Counted from the first letter of the stretch, positions 36,902-47,814 are shown. The stretch is 64,000 nucleotides of DNA from Ziziphus jujuba (GCF_031755915.1 NC_083389.1:24117001-24181000), one strand, 5' to 3'. Notes: generated from the sequence alone by a model not told the origin. Program-made: numbers and translations.

Positions 36902-37008
36902 TTACCATGGTCTACCTAATAGTATATGTCCAGCAATCATGGGTACAATATCACATAAAACTACATCCTCATATCTACCTATATTAAATTTTACTTTGGC
37001 TTGTTTGT

Positions 37009-38538
37009 TTACTTTATCTCACCACTATCATTAAGCCATTGTAATCTATATGGTTCAGGATGTTTTATTGTTTTTAAGCCCAATTTATCAACTACAAGGT
37101 TACTTATTACATTAGTACAACTTCTACTATCAATAATCATACTACAAATCTTACCTTGAATTTCACATTGGGTGTGGAAGATGTTCTCTCTTTGAATTTC
37201 ATCCTCATCTTTGTATGCAGCAAGTACTCTCCTAGAAAGCAAGTTTAATTCAGCATTGGATGCTTGCAAGGTTTCGGGTTCATCCTCCAAGTCCTCCTCC
37301 TCTTGCTTGGCTTCATCCTCACTTTCTTCACTTTTCGATTCTAGCTCGTCATTGCCCTTTAACACCATGATTCTTCTATTCAGGCATTGGCTAGCGATGT
37401 GTCCTCCTCCCTGGCACTTAAAACACACAACATCATGAGTTCTAGAAGGTTTAGGATCTAATTTTACCTCATTCTTTGGTGCTTGGATAGATTTGGTTCT
37501 AGTCTCCTTCCTTGGCCAGTTTGAACTTTCTTCTTTGACTTTCGGCTTTAGTTTGCTTTCATAGATGGGATTGTTCCTCCAGCCACTTGAATTGGACCTT
37601 CCACTGTTGGAAACACCTCCAAACCATGATCTTACACCCCTCCTCTTGAATTGATGCTCAAGCTTAATGGCAACATGCAACATCTCCTCCAACTCCAAGT
37701 ATTGTTGCAAATCTAGTTGGTTGGCTATCTCACGATTCAAACCACCAAGAAATCTTGCCATGGTTGCTTCTCTATCTTCATTCATGTTTAACCTCATCAT
37801 AAGCATCTTCATCTCCTTGTAGTAATCCTCCACGGACATACTTCCTTGAGATAGGGATTGAAGCCTTTGATGCAGCAACCTATGATAATGTGATGGCACG
37901 AACCGCTTCCTCATAGCTCCCTTCATTTGGCGCCATGTAGTGATCAAGTCATCACCAACTCTCCTTCGGGTGTTTTTCTCATTGGTCAACCATTGGAGTG
38001 CATAATGGCCAAACTCCATTGCTGCCAATTTCACCTTCTTAGCCTCTGAATAATTATGGCGGTCAAATATCATCTCCATCTTTTCTTCCCACTCCAAATA
38101 TGCTTCGGGGTCACTTTTTCCCATGAATGGTGGGATGTTGATCTTGATATTGCTAAGATTGTCATCTGTTTCTTCCCTCCTATATCTTCCACGGCCAGCT
38201 TTCTCTTGGATAGCAAAGGTTTCATCCATGCCTTTCCCAAAGTCTCCACCGAATGGCTCCTCATCAAATTCTTCTCTCGGTCTCTCGTGACCTCCTCGTC
38301 CTCCATGGAATTCTTGCCTATTTCTTGTGTTCGGAATTCCTTGGGAAACTTCTAGCCTTCCCATCCTTTGATTCACATGCTCAACTTGAGCACTAACCCG
38401 CTGTATTGACTCCAAAACAGCTCTCATGTCCACTTGGTCTCCACTCCCGGTAGCTCGGGCATCGCCATGGAATGCTACGAACTCCTCCTCATTGATCCTC
38501 AAAGGTGGATCTCCTCTCCTCATTCTTGATTCTGTCAT
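37009..38538 (-). CDS. gag polyprotein of A with N-terminal part of a protease
   Basis: 509 codons from the ATG at 38,538 (MTESRMRRGDPPLR). Regions: coiled N-terminal stretch (about 40-65), Gly/Arg-rich spacer, retrotransposon gag (capsid) domain about 130-300 with EAYLEWEEKMEMIFDRHNY and RKRFVPSHYHRLLHQRLQ, and zinc knuckle CFKCQGGGHIASQC (372-385). An acidic linker follows, then the protease start IIDSRSCTN. The protease active site D-S-G has become D-S-R (470-472). The frame ends early because one G is missing in the AAAG-GTAAAC context at 37,009-37,015; protease remnants continue in another frame to LLGRPW and a TAA at about 36,902. Gag itself looks intact and could supply particles, although protease could not process them. 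Confidence 0.85.
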   Translation of the reverse strand: MTESRMRRGDPPLRINEEEFVAFHGDARATGSGDQVDMRAVLESIQRVSAQVEHVNQRMGRLEVSQGIPNTRNRQEFHGGRGGHERPREEFDEEPFGGDFGKGMDETFAIQEKAGRGRYRREETDDNLSNIKINIPPFMGKSDPEAYLEWEEKMEMIFDRHNYSEAKKVKLAAMEFGHYALQWLTNEKNTRRRVGDDLITTWRQMKGAMRKRFVPSHYHRLLHQRLQSLSQGSMSVEDYYKEMKMLMMRLNMNEDREATMARFLGGLNREIANQLDLQQYLELEEMLHVAIKLEHQFKRRGVRSWFGGVSNSGRSNSSGWRNNPIYESKLKPKVKEESSNWPRKETRTKSIQAPKNEVKLDPKPSRTHDVVCFKCQGGGHIASQCLNRRIMVLKGNDELESKSEESEDEAKQEEEDLEDEPETLQASNAELNLLSRRVLAAYKDEDEIQRENIFHTQCEIQGKICSMIIDSRSCTNVISNLVVDKLGLKTIKHPEPYRLQWLNDSGEIK

Positions 38539-41368
38539 ATTAGTATAATAATGCAATAAAAATAAAATAGGAACTTACCAATTTCACTCCCTTACGTGTT
38601 TCACTCAAATAACGACTCGACACTCATGTTTGCACACTTGTTTCGGCTTTTACCCTCTTTTAAGCTCGCACTCTCTTGCCTTTTTCCACTCCAAGAATTA
38701 TCTCAAAGTTCTAGTTAAACACACTTAAATACAGCAATTAGATCACAAGTATGTTTTAATTAAACCTATCAACAAAACAGTAGCAAAAAGTAGGCAATAC
38801 CGAAAGAATCCAACAAATCCTAATTTTTCGGCTTTCTAGACAAGAAAACACAAAATAATGGGAAAACGTTGGAATTTTTGAAAACTGCACCAGATGGTAG
38901 TAGTTTATGAGTCCAAGAATAAAATTATGGCAAAGGAAAGTCAAATTCAACAAGAATCAAGTAGAACAAAAATATTGAATGATTGTTGGTTGTGTTCTTA
39001 GTAATCCAAGCTTTTATGTATCAATTCCTTTAGCAATTTTAATCCAATTTTTTATTTTTTTTCTCTGCAACAATAATAATCTCCAACAACTCCAAATATT
39101 GAAAAGATGACCGACAAATCAGCAGCTACAAGAAATTCCCAGCAACAAACTTCAACACCAAATTTAACCCAACCAATTTTTTTTTTTTTTTTAATTTGGG
39201 TTTCTTCTTTCTTTTCTTTTTTTTTTTTTAAATACTCACTGAATATCAACACAACTGCAGTAGCAAGAAGAAACAACAAACTTGCAATTCCACAAGTCAC
39301 CTTCTGTTTTTTTTTTTATTTTTTTTTATTTAAATGTATGAATGCAAATATTTAATACTAAAACAGCAAAGAACAAATCCAGAAAAACAAAAATTACCAA
39401 GAACAAATATGAAAAATCAACCAACAAACAAGGAAACAAAGATATGGTAAAATAAGGAAACCTAATTCAACTAGGAATGAGATTTTGGTTTTTTTTTTTT
39501 TTTAAAGAGATGCTGAACGTGTATGGGATAGATGCAACCTTAACCTAATGCTAAAATTGCAGAATGATGTATAAAATCAACTCGCAAGTGCACGAATCGT
39601 TTTCAAGTAATAAAGTGGAAAAATAGGGTTGTCGTACCCAAGGGATTAAGAATTAAATACCAAAGATAATTAGGTTTTGATAATATTTGAACTAAAATTT
39701 AAGATGGCAATTGAAAACTAAATAAACTAAATTAAACAAAAGCAATCAATTAAAATTAGATCAATTTCATGTAAGAGAGAGAATTGAATAATTATGAATA
39801 CTAGGGCATTTGATTTCACCACTAACTATTCCAATTTAATTACTTAAATATGTGAATTTAATTAACTAGTAATTTTGTTAACCACACTTAATCACAAAAT
39901 TAATCAAAAGTAGTTTCCACTCACAATTGATAATATTCACATAACCTAATTTATTCCTTCCGGCCTATAAATTAAATCATGCAAATTCATCAATCATAGA
40001 TTAAGCAAATAATATGGCATGAGACATAACTATTTTCCAATCAATTATGCATTCATGTAAATCATTGGAGATCCATAATATTATCCTTTTCCAAGCTCAA
40101 ATATTATTAAAATCATTCATTCCTTCCGGCCTATGAAAGCATTAAGTATACCAATGATTTATTAACAAAACATATTACTAATTAAATAAAACTCAACATA
40201 TATTAAAATAATTAAACCTTCATAGTTAGGGCTAAATCATTGCCCTAGCTATGAAAATTAGTTCATGGTAAAAATAATTTCAACATCCATAATTATTAAA
40301 AATAATAAGATTCACAATTAAAGAGAAAGGAAAAGAGAATAAAAACTATTGAAGAAATTCTTTCCAAGAGCTCTCAAAGTCGTAGCCTTCTTCTCCAAGC
40401 AAGCCCACGTCTCTCTGCCTCCTCCAAGCTCTCCAATTGATCTTCTAAAACTTTAAAATCCTAGAACCCTTAAGAATCTTAGAAACTCCCAAAATTTGGT
40501 TTGTTTCTATTTAAGCCTCCTAAAAGCTCTTAAATAACTCTCTAAACTTGTATATATTTTCCTTCAATGTGGTGGGGGCTATATATATAGGATCTTGAGA
40601 ATCTTTTTCTCTCTTCATTTTCAATATGGGAGTCTTAAAATGTACCTTTTTTAGGCCATTAAAAGGGTTTGACGAGTTTCATGTGTAAAAAGAAAACTTA
40701 ATATTACTTGCTCTCTACTACTTTCTCTCTACTACTTTCCTTTTATCTAATTCCTCTTAAAAAATAGTTAATTAGTCTAATTTACCCTTAATAAAGCATG
40801 TGCCATGACATGTGCCTTATTAATGATAAATTAACCAATTATTGCCACTTGTTTTTATCTTGGCCCTCAAATTGCCTTGATTCCCTCTTTTGATCAATGG
40901 TGGAGATTTAACTAGAATATTCCTCCTTATAAATTCCAAACTTTAAATGATGATAACTCTTTGCTCGCACCTTGAAATCCAAAAATAACGAGACATTTGA
41001 AATCCTCAGATCTTGATAATTCATATGACATCCACTTCCATCATGAAATTCCCGATAGAATCTTTATGGAATCTTCAAGGTATCTTATTGGAATCTTTTT
41101 AATGCTTATTCCGTTCGAGCTCAAATCTTGCTTCCCACCATAATTCAACCCAAGGAATCCATTTTTATGGTTGTTTTCTTAAAATTCTTCCTCTTTCACC
41201 TAGATTAAGAAAAATACATAATTAAGTATCTTTCCATAACAAATTAACACAAACTAACAAATATTAAGCTATAAATATGGCATAAAATCATCAATATTTT
41301 AGACCTAACATAGAACAACACAAAAACAAATAAAGCAAATAAGGATAGATCAAACCTGAACAAAATTT
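38539..41368 (-). other. Leader of A, split by a solo LTR
   Basis: Untranslated region between primer site and gag. The part on either side of the 39,565-41,310 insertion aligns with the D leader at 17,281-17,370 (GGTTTGATCTATC and CATTAGGTTAAGGTTG blocks), where the insertion is absent. Long T-runs occur at 39,178-39,192 and 39,485-39,503. Confidence 0.8.
39565..41310 (-). mobile_element. Solo LTR, family S, 1,746 bp, in the A leader
   Basis: Plus-strand ends TGATGTATAAAATC and TAGACCTAACA. Flanks are CAGAA (39,560-39,564) and TAGAA (41,311-41,315), a 5-bp duplication with one mismatch. It is the youngest layer of the B > A > S nest. Confidence 0.88.
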
Positions 41369-41381
41369 AGCTCTGATACCA
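41369..41381 (-). other. Primer binding site of A
   Basis: TGGTATCAGAGCT on the minus strand, complement of the initiator-Met tRNA 3' end, two bases after the 5' LTR. Confidence 0.9.
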
Positions 41382-41383
41382 AA

Positions 41384-42519
41384 TGATACGAACCTAGGAC
41401 GACCTGCTCCTAAACCCGTATTATATTAGCCCGGATCTTTAATTAAGTTCAAGTTTTAATGGAATGGACCTCAACCCCTAACCAACCTGTGGTTAGAAAC
41501 CTTGGTATAATGTAGATGCCACAATAGGGGATGGAAAACCTATTGATAAGTCAAGCCAAAACAACCAATTCTCTAATGGTGTTTTAGGTGTTCTCAAAGA
41601 ACAAAGAGATAATTAATCTCACAAGTATTTTCTTAATCAAATCAAAGTTGTATTCATATTGAAAAATAAGCCTTTAAATAGGCTTTGAAAGAAATAAAGT
41701 AAACCCTAAAAACCCTAGGTAAAACAGGCCACACAATAAAGAGTTCTATGGTGGCCGAAATTCTCACTCCTTTCCTAATCTAATTTAGATTAATTAATTC
41801 CTTTATTTTGAATTAGGAATTAATTAATTTACAATGAAAATAATAAAATAATAACTTTCCTAAACTTATTTTTCCAGAAAATAAATAAATAAAAACTAAA
41901 AAGTAATGGTAATTTCCTAAAACAAAAAGTAGAATCAAATTAGAAAACTATAATACTAGCTTTTTGACTAAGTTGACTTTGACCAATCTTTGACCAAATT
42001 GAGCTCCAAATCAGCTTCTAGATGCTTTGTAGGATGCCAAATAAACTGAATATGAAGGCCCACACGTTGCCCATGCTTGGAAAAATAAGAAAAGGCTAAT
42101 ATAGTAAAATACAGTAAAGCCAGCAAGCAATACAGCAAATTCGGCCAAATTGTTGAAGCTGTCCGTACAAGCCCTTTTTGATTGCATTTGAGGCTGCTTT
42201 AACTTGTTTCCATGACCTCTTAGGCATATGTACTGAACCCATAAAGCATTGGAACCATTTCATGCTTCCCGGACTCCAAAAATGTACCAAAACCGTCACC
42301 CGGGTCTGTATCGGCTTCCACCACTTGGATGCTCATAATAGGCTTTGTATCTTCAAGTATGGACAAGCTCTGTTGAGATTGATTACCCCCTGTATAAATA
42401 CTCCCAGTTTTTCCTTAAATCTCTTAATTTGAGCTCTTGTGATTGGCCTAGTCTTCATCCGTGTCGAGTCAGCACCACAGTGGGTTATCGGTGGAGCAGG
42501 CTTAGGCGGAATCACATCA
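41384..42519 (-). repeat. 5' LTR of A, 1,136 bp
   Basis: Minus-strand start TGATGTGATTCCGCC, end GGTTCGTATCA. It contains the pol-tail sequence RPITRAQIKRFKEK at 42,339-42,515 even though it is the upstream LTR. It differs from the 3' LTR by about 26 substitutions and a small insertion near 42,105. Confidence 0.93.
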
Positions 42520-43823
42520 CTAATTCCCTAAGTGAACATTATGGCACACAAAGTTTGTTTTTCCTAAACAAATATCCATCATTTCTATAAAACTTATTAA
42601 AAGCAATCTTTTCACATGCAGCATATCCAAAATCAGGGTCTTTTGCATACAATTCTTTAATTTGTTCAAATCCTAACATCTTAGCATTCAAGGTTGAGAT
42701 TATAGTGTACCTCCTTGACAATGCATCTGCCACTCTGTTCTCCTTTCCTTGCTTGTACTTGATGATGTACGGGAACAATTCTATGAACTCCACCCACTTG
42801 GCATGTCTTCTTTGCAACTTGCTTTGCCCTTTGATATGCTTTAAGGAATCATGATCCGTATGGATGATCAACTCCTTGGGCCAAAGATAATGCTGCCAAG
42901 TCTCCAAAATTCGGTACAACGGATATAATTCCTTGTCGTACACCAGGCAATTTAAAGCAGCTCCTCCAAGGTTTTCACTAAAGTAAGCTATGGGCCTCCT
43001 GTCCTGCATCAAAACACCTCCTATGCCAAGACCAGAAGCATTACATTTTATTTCAAAAGTTTTAACAAAATTAGGTAAAGCAAGAATAGGTGCATTTGTT
43101 AGCTTATTTTTAAGAGTTTTTATAGCTCTCCCTTGTTCTTCTCCCCATTTGAAAATTACATTTTTCTTAACAAGCTCATTCAAAGGTGCGGCAATGGTGT
43201 TAAAGTCCTTAACAAACCTCCTATAAAAGCTAGCTAACCCATTAAAGCTCCTAACCTCACTTGCACTTTTAGGTGTTAGCCACTCTTTAATGGATTGGAC
43301 CTTTGACTCATCAACTTTCACACCATTAGAACTAACAATAAAACCTAGGAAAACAACTTCATTCATGCAAAAACAACATTTCTTTAAATTGGCATACAAT
43401 CTTTCACTTCTAAGAACATCTAGCACATTCCCAATATACTTTATATGCTCTTCCAAACTCTTACTATATATGAGAATGTCATCAAAATACACAACTACAA
43501 ACTTTCCTATAAATGCACGTAGGACATGGTTCATTAACCTCATGAATGTACTAGGTCCATTTGAAAGCTGTTTTCCATTCATCCCCCTCCCTCATCCTAA
43601 TTTGGTGGTAACCACTCCTAAGGTCTATTTTGGAGAAAATTTGGGAACCATGTAGATCATCAAGCATGTCATCTAATCTTGGGATAAGATAACGATACTT
43701 TACCGTAATTTTGTTGATGGTTCTGCAATCCACGCACATTCTCCAAGTTCCATCTTTCTTGGGCACTAAAAGCACCGGTATTTCAGATGGGCTCATACTC
43801 TCTCGAATATACCCTTTTGCCAA
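42520..43823 (-). pseudogene. RT and RNase H of element B
   Basis: From [17 protein letters not shown] through [13 protein letters not shown] and [15 protein letters not shown]; a deletion of about 50 bp at 43,565 removes the MPFGLS motif and shifts the frame. Then [11 protein letters not shown], the catalytic [25 protein letters not shown], RNase H ([11 protein letters not shown], where the usual first Asp is Asn; [22 protein letters not shown]) and the start of the zinc region up to SLREL, where A is inserted. A stop (TTAAAAAC) sits just upstream at about 43,842. Confidence 0.9.
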
Positions 43824-43841
43824 AAGTTCTTCAACTTGTTT

Positions 43842-44780
43842 TTAACACTCCTTTGCTTCTTCCGGATTGGTTCTATAAGCTGGACGATTTGGTATTGTAA
43901 CTCCCGAAATGAAATATATTTGGTGCTTAGTCCCTCTTAGTTGTGGTAATCCACTTGGAACCTCCTCGGGAAATATATCTTCATATTCCTGCAAAAGAGA
44001 TACCATTGCACTAGGCAAGGTATTATTAGTATCAAGGTTCTCATCCTTGTACAAGATAAGAAAAATGGGTTTTTGAGTTATAAATGTACTCTTCAAGTCA
44101 CTCATTTTTGCATAAAAACTCTTTTGTTTTCTCTCTTTTTCACCACTCTCTTTTTCTTGGTAGTCATTCCCTTTTCTCTCTATTTCTTTCCCTTTTTCTT
44201 CTCTCACTTTCTTTTTTTTTGCATCTTCACTCTTTTTCTCACCCTTTTCTTTTTCTTCATTTTTCTCACTTTTCTCTCTTTTATCTTTCATTTGTACTTC
44301 TAAGATTTGATGTGGAGTCATGGGAGCAAGAGTTGTTTTTCTTCCATCCTTGTTGAAGGTGTATTTGTTGATGAATCCATCATGGATAACCTTCTTATCA
44401 TACTGCCAAGGCCTTCCTAAAAGAATGTGACCAGCTTGCATTGGAACCACATCGCACTCCACTTCATCTTGATATCTTCCAATGGTGAACAAGACTTTAA
44501 CTTGCTTAGTAACTTTGATTTCCCAACAATCATTCAACCATTGCAGCTTGTATGGACAAGGATGCTTGGTTGTCCTTAGCTTTAACTTCTTCACCAATTC
44601 TTCACTTGCCATATTTGTACAGATCCCTCCATCGATTATCAAATTGCAAACCCTTCCTTGGACTTGACATCTTGTATGGAAAATGTTCTCCCTTTGGTCC
44701 TTTTCTTCTTCCTTGGCTTGTGCATTTGAAGCTCTCCTCACCACCGAAGATTTTTCCTTCTTCTGCATATTCACATTCAC
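43842..44780 (-). pseudogene. Protease and linker of element B
   Basis: Open frame with RENIFHTRCQVQG, then the protease site IIDGGICTN, where the Ser/Thr of D-S/T-G is replaced by Gly, and HILLGRPWQYDKK. A long Lys/Glu linker follows, then FPEEVPSGLPQLRG before RT. It is in a different frame from gag (shift near 44,770). B keeps CAA (Gln) at the GRPW-Q site, which is TAA in A and D. Confidence 0.87.
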
Positions 44781-45978
44781 TTTCTTCCAACTTTGATTCT
44801 TTATCTTCACCTTCATCATTTTCGCTTTCGGACTCGATTCCTCCATTCCTCATCACCATGGTTCTGTGATTAGGACATTGAGAGGCAATATGTCCTTTTC
44901 CTAAGCATTTGAAACATTGGATGTCCCTATGCCTTTTTGGTTCTTCATCTTTATCTTTTCCTTTGTCCTTTTCCTTAGAAACTTCTCCTTTTAAGTTGTT
45001 GAATTTACTGCTGTATGGTTTGTCATTCTTCTTCCAATTTGAATTCCCACCTTTCCAAGTATTTCCTCCCTTCCCAAAGGTACTAATGGACTTGTTTTTT
45101 AAAGAAGAATTCCTTTTCTTGAGTTGTTTCTCCACCTTGGTTGCCAAGTGAATCACATCCTCCAATTCCACATATGGTTGCAGCTCCACCACATTTGCTA
45201 TATCCTTATTAAGCCCTTCAATAAACCTAGAAATTGTAGCTTCTCGATCCTCCACAACATTAGCCCTAATCATAGCAACCTCCATTTCCTTTGAGTATTC
45301 TTCCACACTCATATTACCTTGAGTTAAAGCTTGAAGTTTTCGGTATAACTCTCGAAAATAATAGTTTGGAATGAATCTTTTCCTCATAACAGCTTTGAGT
45401 TCTCCCCATGTTCTTATGGTCCTCTCACCATTCCTTCTTTGTTTCATGGCAAGTTGATCCCACCATATGATTGCATAGTCACTAAACTCAATCACAGCAA
45501 GCTTTACCTTCTTCTCCTCGCAGTAGTTGTGGCAATCAAATATTAGATCTACCTTCTTTTTCCAATTGAGGTACTCATCGGGATCATTCCTTCCTTGGAA
45601 TGATGGTATGCTCATTTTAACACTGTTCAAATTACCATCCCCTTCATCTTGGCCTCTATGATTCCTCCTTGGTAAATTGCCTCTCCTTACTCCCCTCTTT
45701 GTACCCATTCTAGGATGCTCAACCTCAAACTCTTCCTCATATTCATCCTCACTAATTTCTTCAATATCTTCTTCTCTAGGCATTAGAGCTCTTCTATTGT
45801 TTCTCCTTCCTTCATTAGTAACTTGTGGTGTTCCCTCTCGTGGTCTATGGAAATTCCTTTGAGTATCCATTTGTTTTTCCATCAAAGTCATACGCCTCAT
45901 TAATTCTTCAAACTTCCTTTCCATATTACTGTTGGCATTGATTTCTTCATATTTTGCTCTAAGCTCATCGGATGACAT
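44602..45978 (-). CDS. gag of element B (458 codons)
   Basis: ATG at 45,978 (MSSDELRAKYEEINAN). N-terminal coiled region with ERKFEELMRRMTLMEKQM, acidic/basic spacer, capsid domain about 118-290 (PSFQGRNDPDEYLNWKKKVD, AVMRKRFIPNYYFRELYRKL), zinc knuckle CFKCLGKGHIASQC (355-368), acidic tail. The last 60 or so codons are out of the true frame after a shift near 44,770. The capsid is clearly different from that of A, so B and A are separate families. Confidence 0.88.
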   Translation of the reverse strand: MSSDELRAKYEEINANSNMERKFEELMRRMTLMEKQMDTQRNFHRPREGTPQVTNEGRRNNRRALMPREEDIEEISEDEYEEEFEVEHPRMGTKRGVRRGNLPRRNHRGQDEGDGNLNSVKMSIPSFQGRNDPDEYLNWKKKVDLIFDCHNYCEEKKVKLAVIEFSDYAIIWWDQLAMKQRRNGERTIRTWGELKAVMRKRFIPNYYFRELYRKLQALTQGNMSVEEYSKEMEVAMIRANVVEDREATISRFIEGLNKDIANVVELQPYVELEDVIHLATKVEKQLKKRNSSLKNKSISTFGKGGNTWKGGNSNWKKNDKPYSSKFNNLKGEVSKEKDKGKDKDEEPKRHRDIQCFKCLGKGHIASQCPNHRTMVMRNGGIESESENDEGEDKESKLEESECEYAEEGKIFGGEESFKCTSQGRRKGPKGEHFPYKMSSPRKGLQFDNRWRDLYKYGK

Positions 45979-46915
45979 GGTGAAAGAAATGTCCTCACTT
46001 CACTCCTTCACGTGTTTTCTCTCACTTTCGTGTTTCACACACACACAATAAAGAAAGAAAATATGCACTAGGTGATTCACCAAGTTCTATTGGACTCAAC
46101 AAGTACCACTATCAAGCACAATATATTTATTTGAACAAGGGTGAAACAAGAAATGCAGCACTTTTATGAGATGATGAACAAAATAACAAAGAATGAAAGG
46201 AACAAGATTCTAAGAAAGACAGGTAGAGAAAATGACAATGGAAATAGTGAGCAACAAAAGGTAAAATAACAATCAATGAATTAAGATCAAATGAATAGAG
46301 GATATTGGGAAGATTTGTAGCAACTAATATAGATAATCATTTTGTACCAATGGCCTTTTAAACAAATCAAACAACCAGTCAATCAAAAGGAAAGATTTTG
46401 AAAGGTTGGATCTACTCTCAAGTGCCAAAAAGGATATGCCGTTTTTTTTTTTTTAAATTCGAATTTTTTTTTTAATATATGTATCAAATTTTTCACAACT
46501 TTTTTTTATTCCGATTTTTTTTTTGTTTTTTTTGTCTTTTTTTTTTCCTTAAACAACCTTTGCTAAGACAATATGGCTGTAGATATATATATATATATAT
46601 ATATCAAACCTTCCAAACAACAACAAGTGGTAGATATAATTCAAAGATTCTAACAAAACTCAATGAAAAAGATTGTGGATTTTCTAGGGTATGCCAAGCA
46701 AAAGAAACACAACAAAAATGGACATCAAAAAGGAAAATGGATGGAAACACAGAATGGGAATAGAAGAAAAAAATGAACAGCAAATGACAAGGAAAGAAGA
46801 AACAAGGAACAAAAGAAAAACACCAGAAAACAAAACAACGCAAGCTAGGGTTTCAATATGTTATAATCAGGAAATAAATAAAACAAAGAGAATTCTCACA
46901 TACCTTGTAATCGAT
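45979..46915 (-). other. Leader of B
   Basis: AT-rich untranslated region with poly-T and a (TA)n tract near 46,582-46,603. It is nearly repeated at 47,815-48,399 in C2. Confidence 0.8.
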
Positions 46916-46927
46916 GCTCTAATACCA
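46916..46927 (-). other. Primer binding site of B
   Basis: TGGTATTAGAGC on the minus strand, one transition away from the initiator-Met complement. Confidence 0.8.
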
Positions 46928-46930
46928 AAA

Positions 46931-47814
46931 TGATATGCTCACGGATGCGTGTATGATAGTGAGATGATGATTTTGAGTCAATGAAATGAAAGTGAATAAC
47001 TAGATGGTGATTGGATATGGAGATAGGATGAAAAACAATTGCAAGGAACTTAAAAACAGAAGGAAAAAAAAATTAAAATAAAATAAAATATACCCAACCA
47101 AGACCCACTACCTATTTAGAGGTAGGTACCTATGGTATTGACTTATGACCCTTTATCTATGGAAGATAAGAACCATAAGTATAAAGACACTCTCAAGTGA
47201 ATAACCTGGAGGTCCAAGAATAATGATGAAAACCAAATTCTCAATGAGAGAAAATTTCATTAAAAAAAACCAATCTTTTACAAATGGAAAAAAAAAAAAA
47301 AAAAAACCTTAAATAGAGTCTAAGACTCTTTAGAAACCTTAGACAAAGCATTAAAGATTATTTTGACTTCTTTTGACCCAGCTAGAATTACCTTATATAG
47401 TTATTACACGTCCAAAATTATCAAGATAAAATTAAATGCTTAATTTAACCTAGTTGGGCCTAGTTAGAATCAAATTACATGGCCCGGATGTTCTAAAATA
47501 CTTGGTCTCCTAAAATAGCACCAAAACAGCCCATTTTGCAAAATCCTCAAGCCCATTTTATAATTCTCCAAGCCCAAAACGTCCCCCTTTAATTTTGGCT
47601 TACTCTCCAAACCAAAAACACTTGATCTTGGGCTGTCAAATAGTTGTTCTTCAACTTGGAATTCTCAAAAGTGGGTTTGGTAATGTCCTCCTCTTTAAAC
47701 ACATCAAGATCCTTCATGAATACAAATAAGGCCTCCTTGAATCTTTTGGCTCTACTTCGAGTAATTGGGCCTTAAGGCAGCTGAAAGGGATCATTGGAAG
47801 TGTGATGTGCATCA
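46931..47814 (-). repeat. 5' LTR of B (family C), 884 bp
   Basis: Minus-strand start TGATGCACATCACACTTCC, end CCGTGAGCATATCA. It includes the pol-tail sequence. The right flank passes directly into the C2 leader. Confidence 0.9.

Larger units (their letters stand above)
34538..42519 (-). mobile_element. Element A: LTR-to-LTR Ty3/gypsy element with gag but no working pol
   Basis: Both LTRs, primer site, leader, gag, patchwork frame and purine tract are present. Target duplication CTAAT is exact at 34,533-34,537 and 42,520-42,524. Removing A rejoins the B pre-integrase coding (SLREL to LVVRESHEDG). The 1,746-bp solo LTR at 39,565-41,310 is a later insertion, so A itself is about 6.2 kb. The two LTRs differ at roughly 2-2.5% of sites by eye. 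RT, RNase H and the integrase core are absent, so it would need proteins from another element. Confidence 0.92.
25545..47814 (-). mobile_element. Element B: Ty3/gypsy (CRM-like), family-C LTRs, heavily nested
   Basis: Minus-strand order: 5' LTR (47,814-46,931), primer site, leader, gag, protease, RT/RNase H, [A inserted], integrase, [S1 inserted], a second integrase-to-LTR segment, and the 3' LTR (29,482-28,619 plus a 22-bp end piece at 25,566-25,545, separated by TRIM/LARD DNA). The outer flanks do not match (TTTCC at the left, AACAA at the right). The left flank is D RNase H and the right flank is the leader of C2, so B is probably a product of recombination between two insertions. Confidence 0.75.

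Noticed and set aside
44073..44356. Phe/Leu/Ser-rich plus-strand frames resembling membrane proteins
   Set aside because: They are the antisense of the Lys/Glu linker of B pol, which always yields Phe/Leu/Ser-rich shadows.
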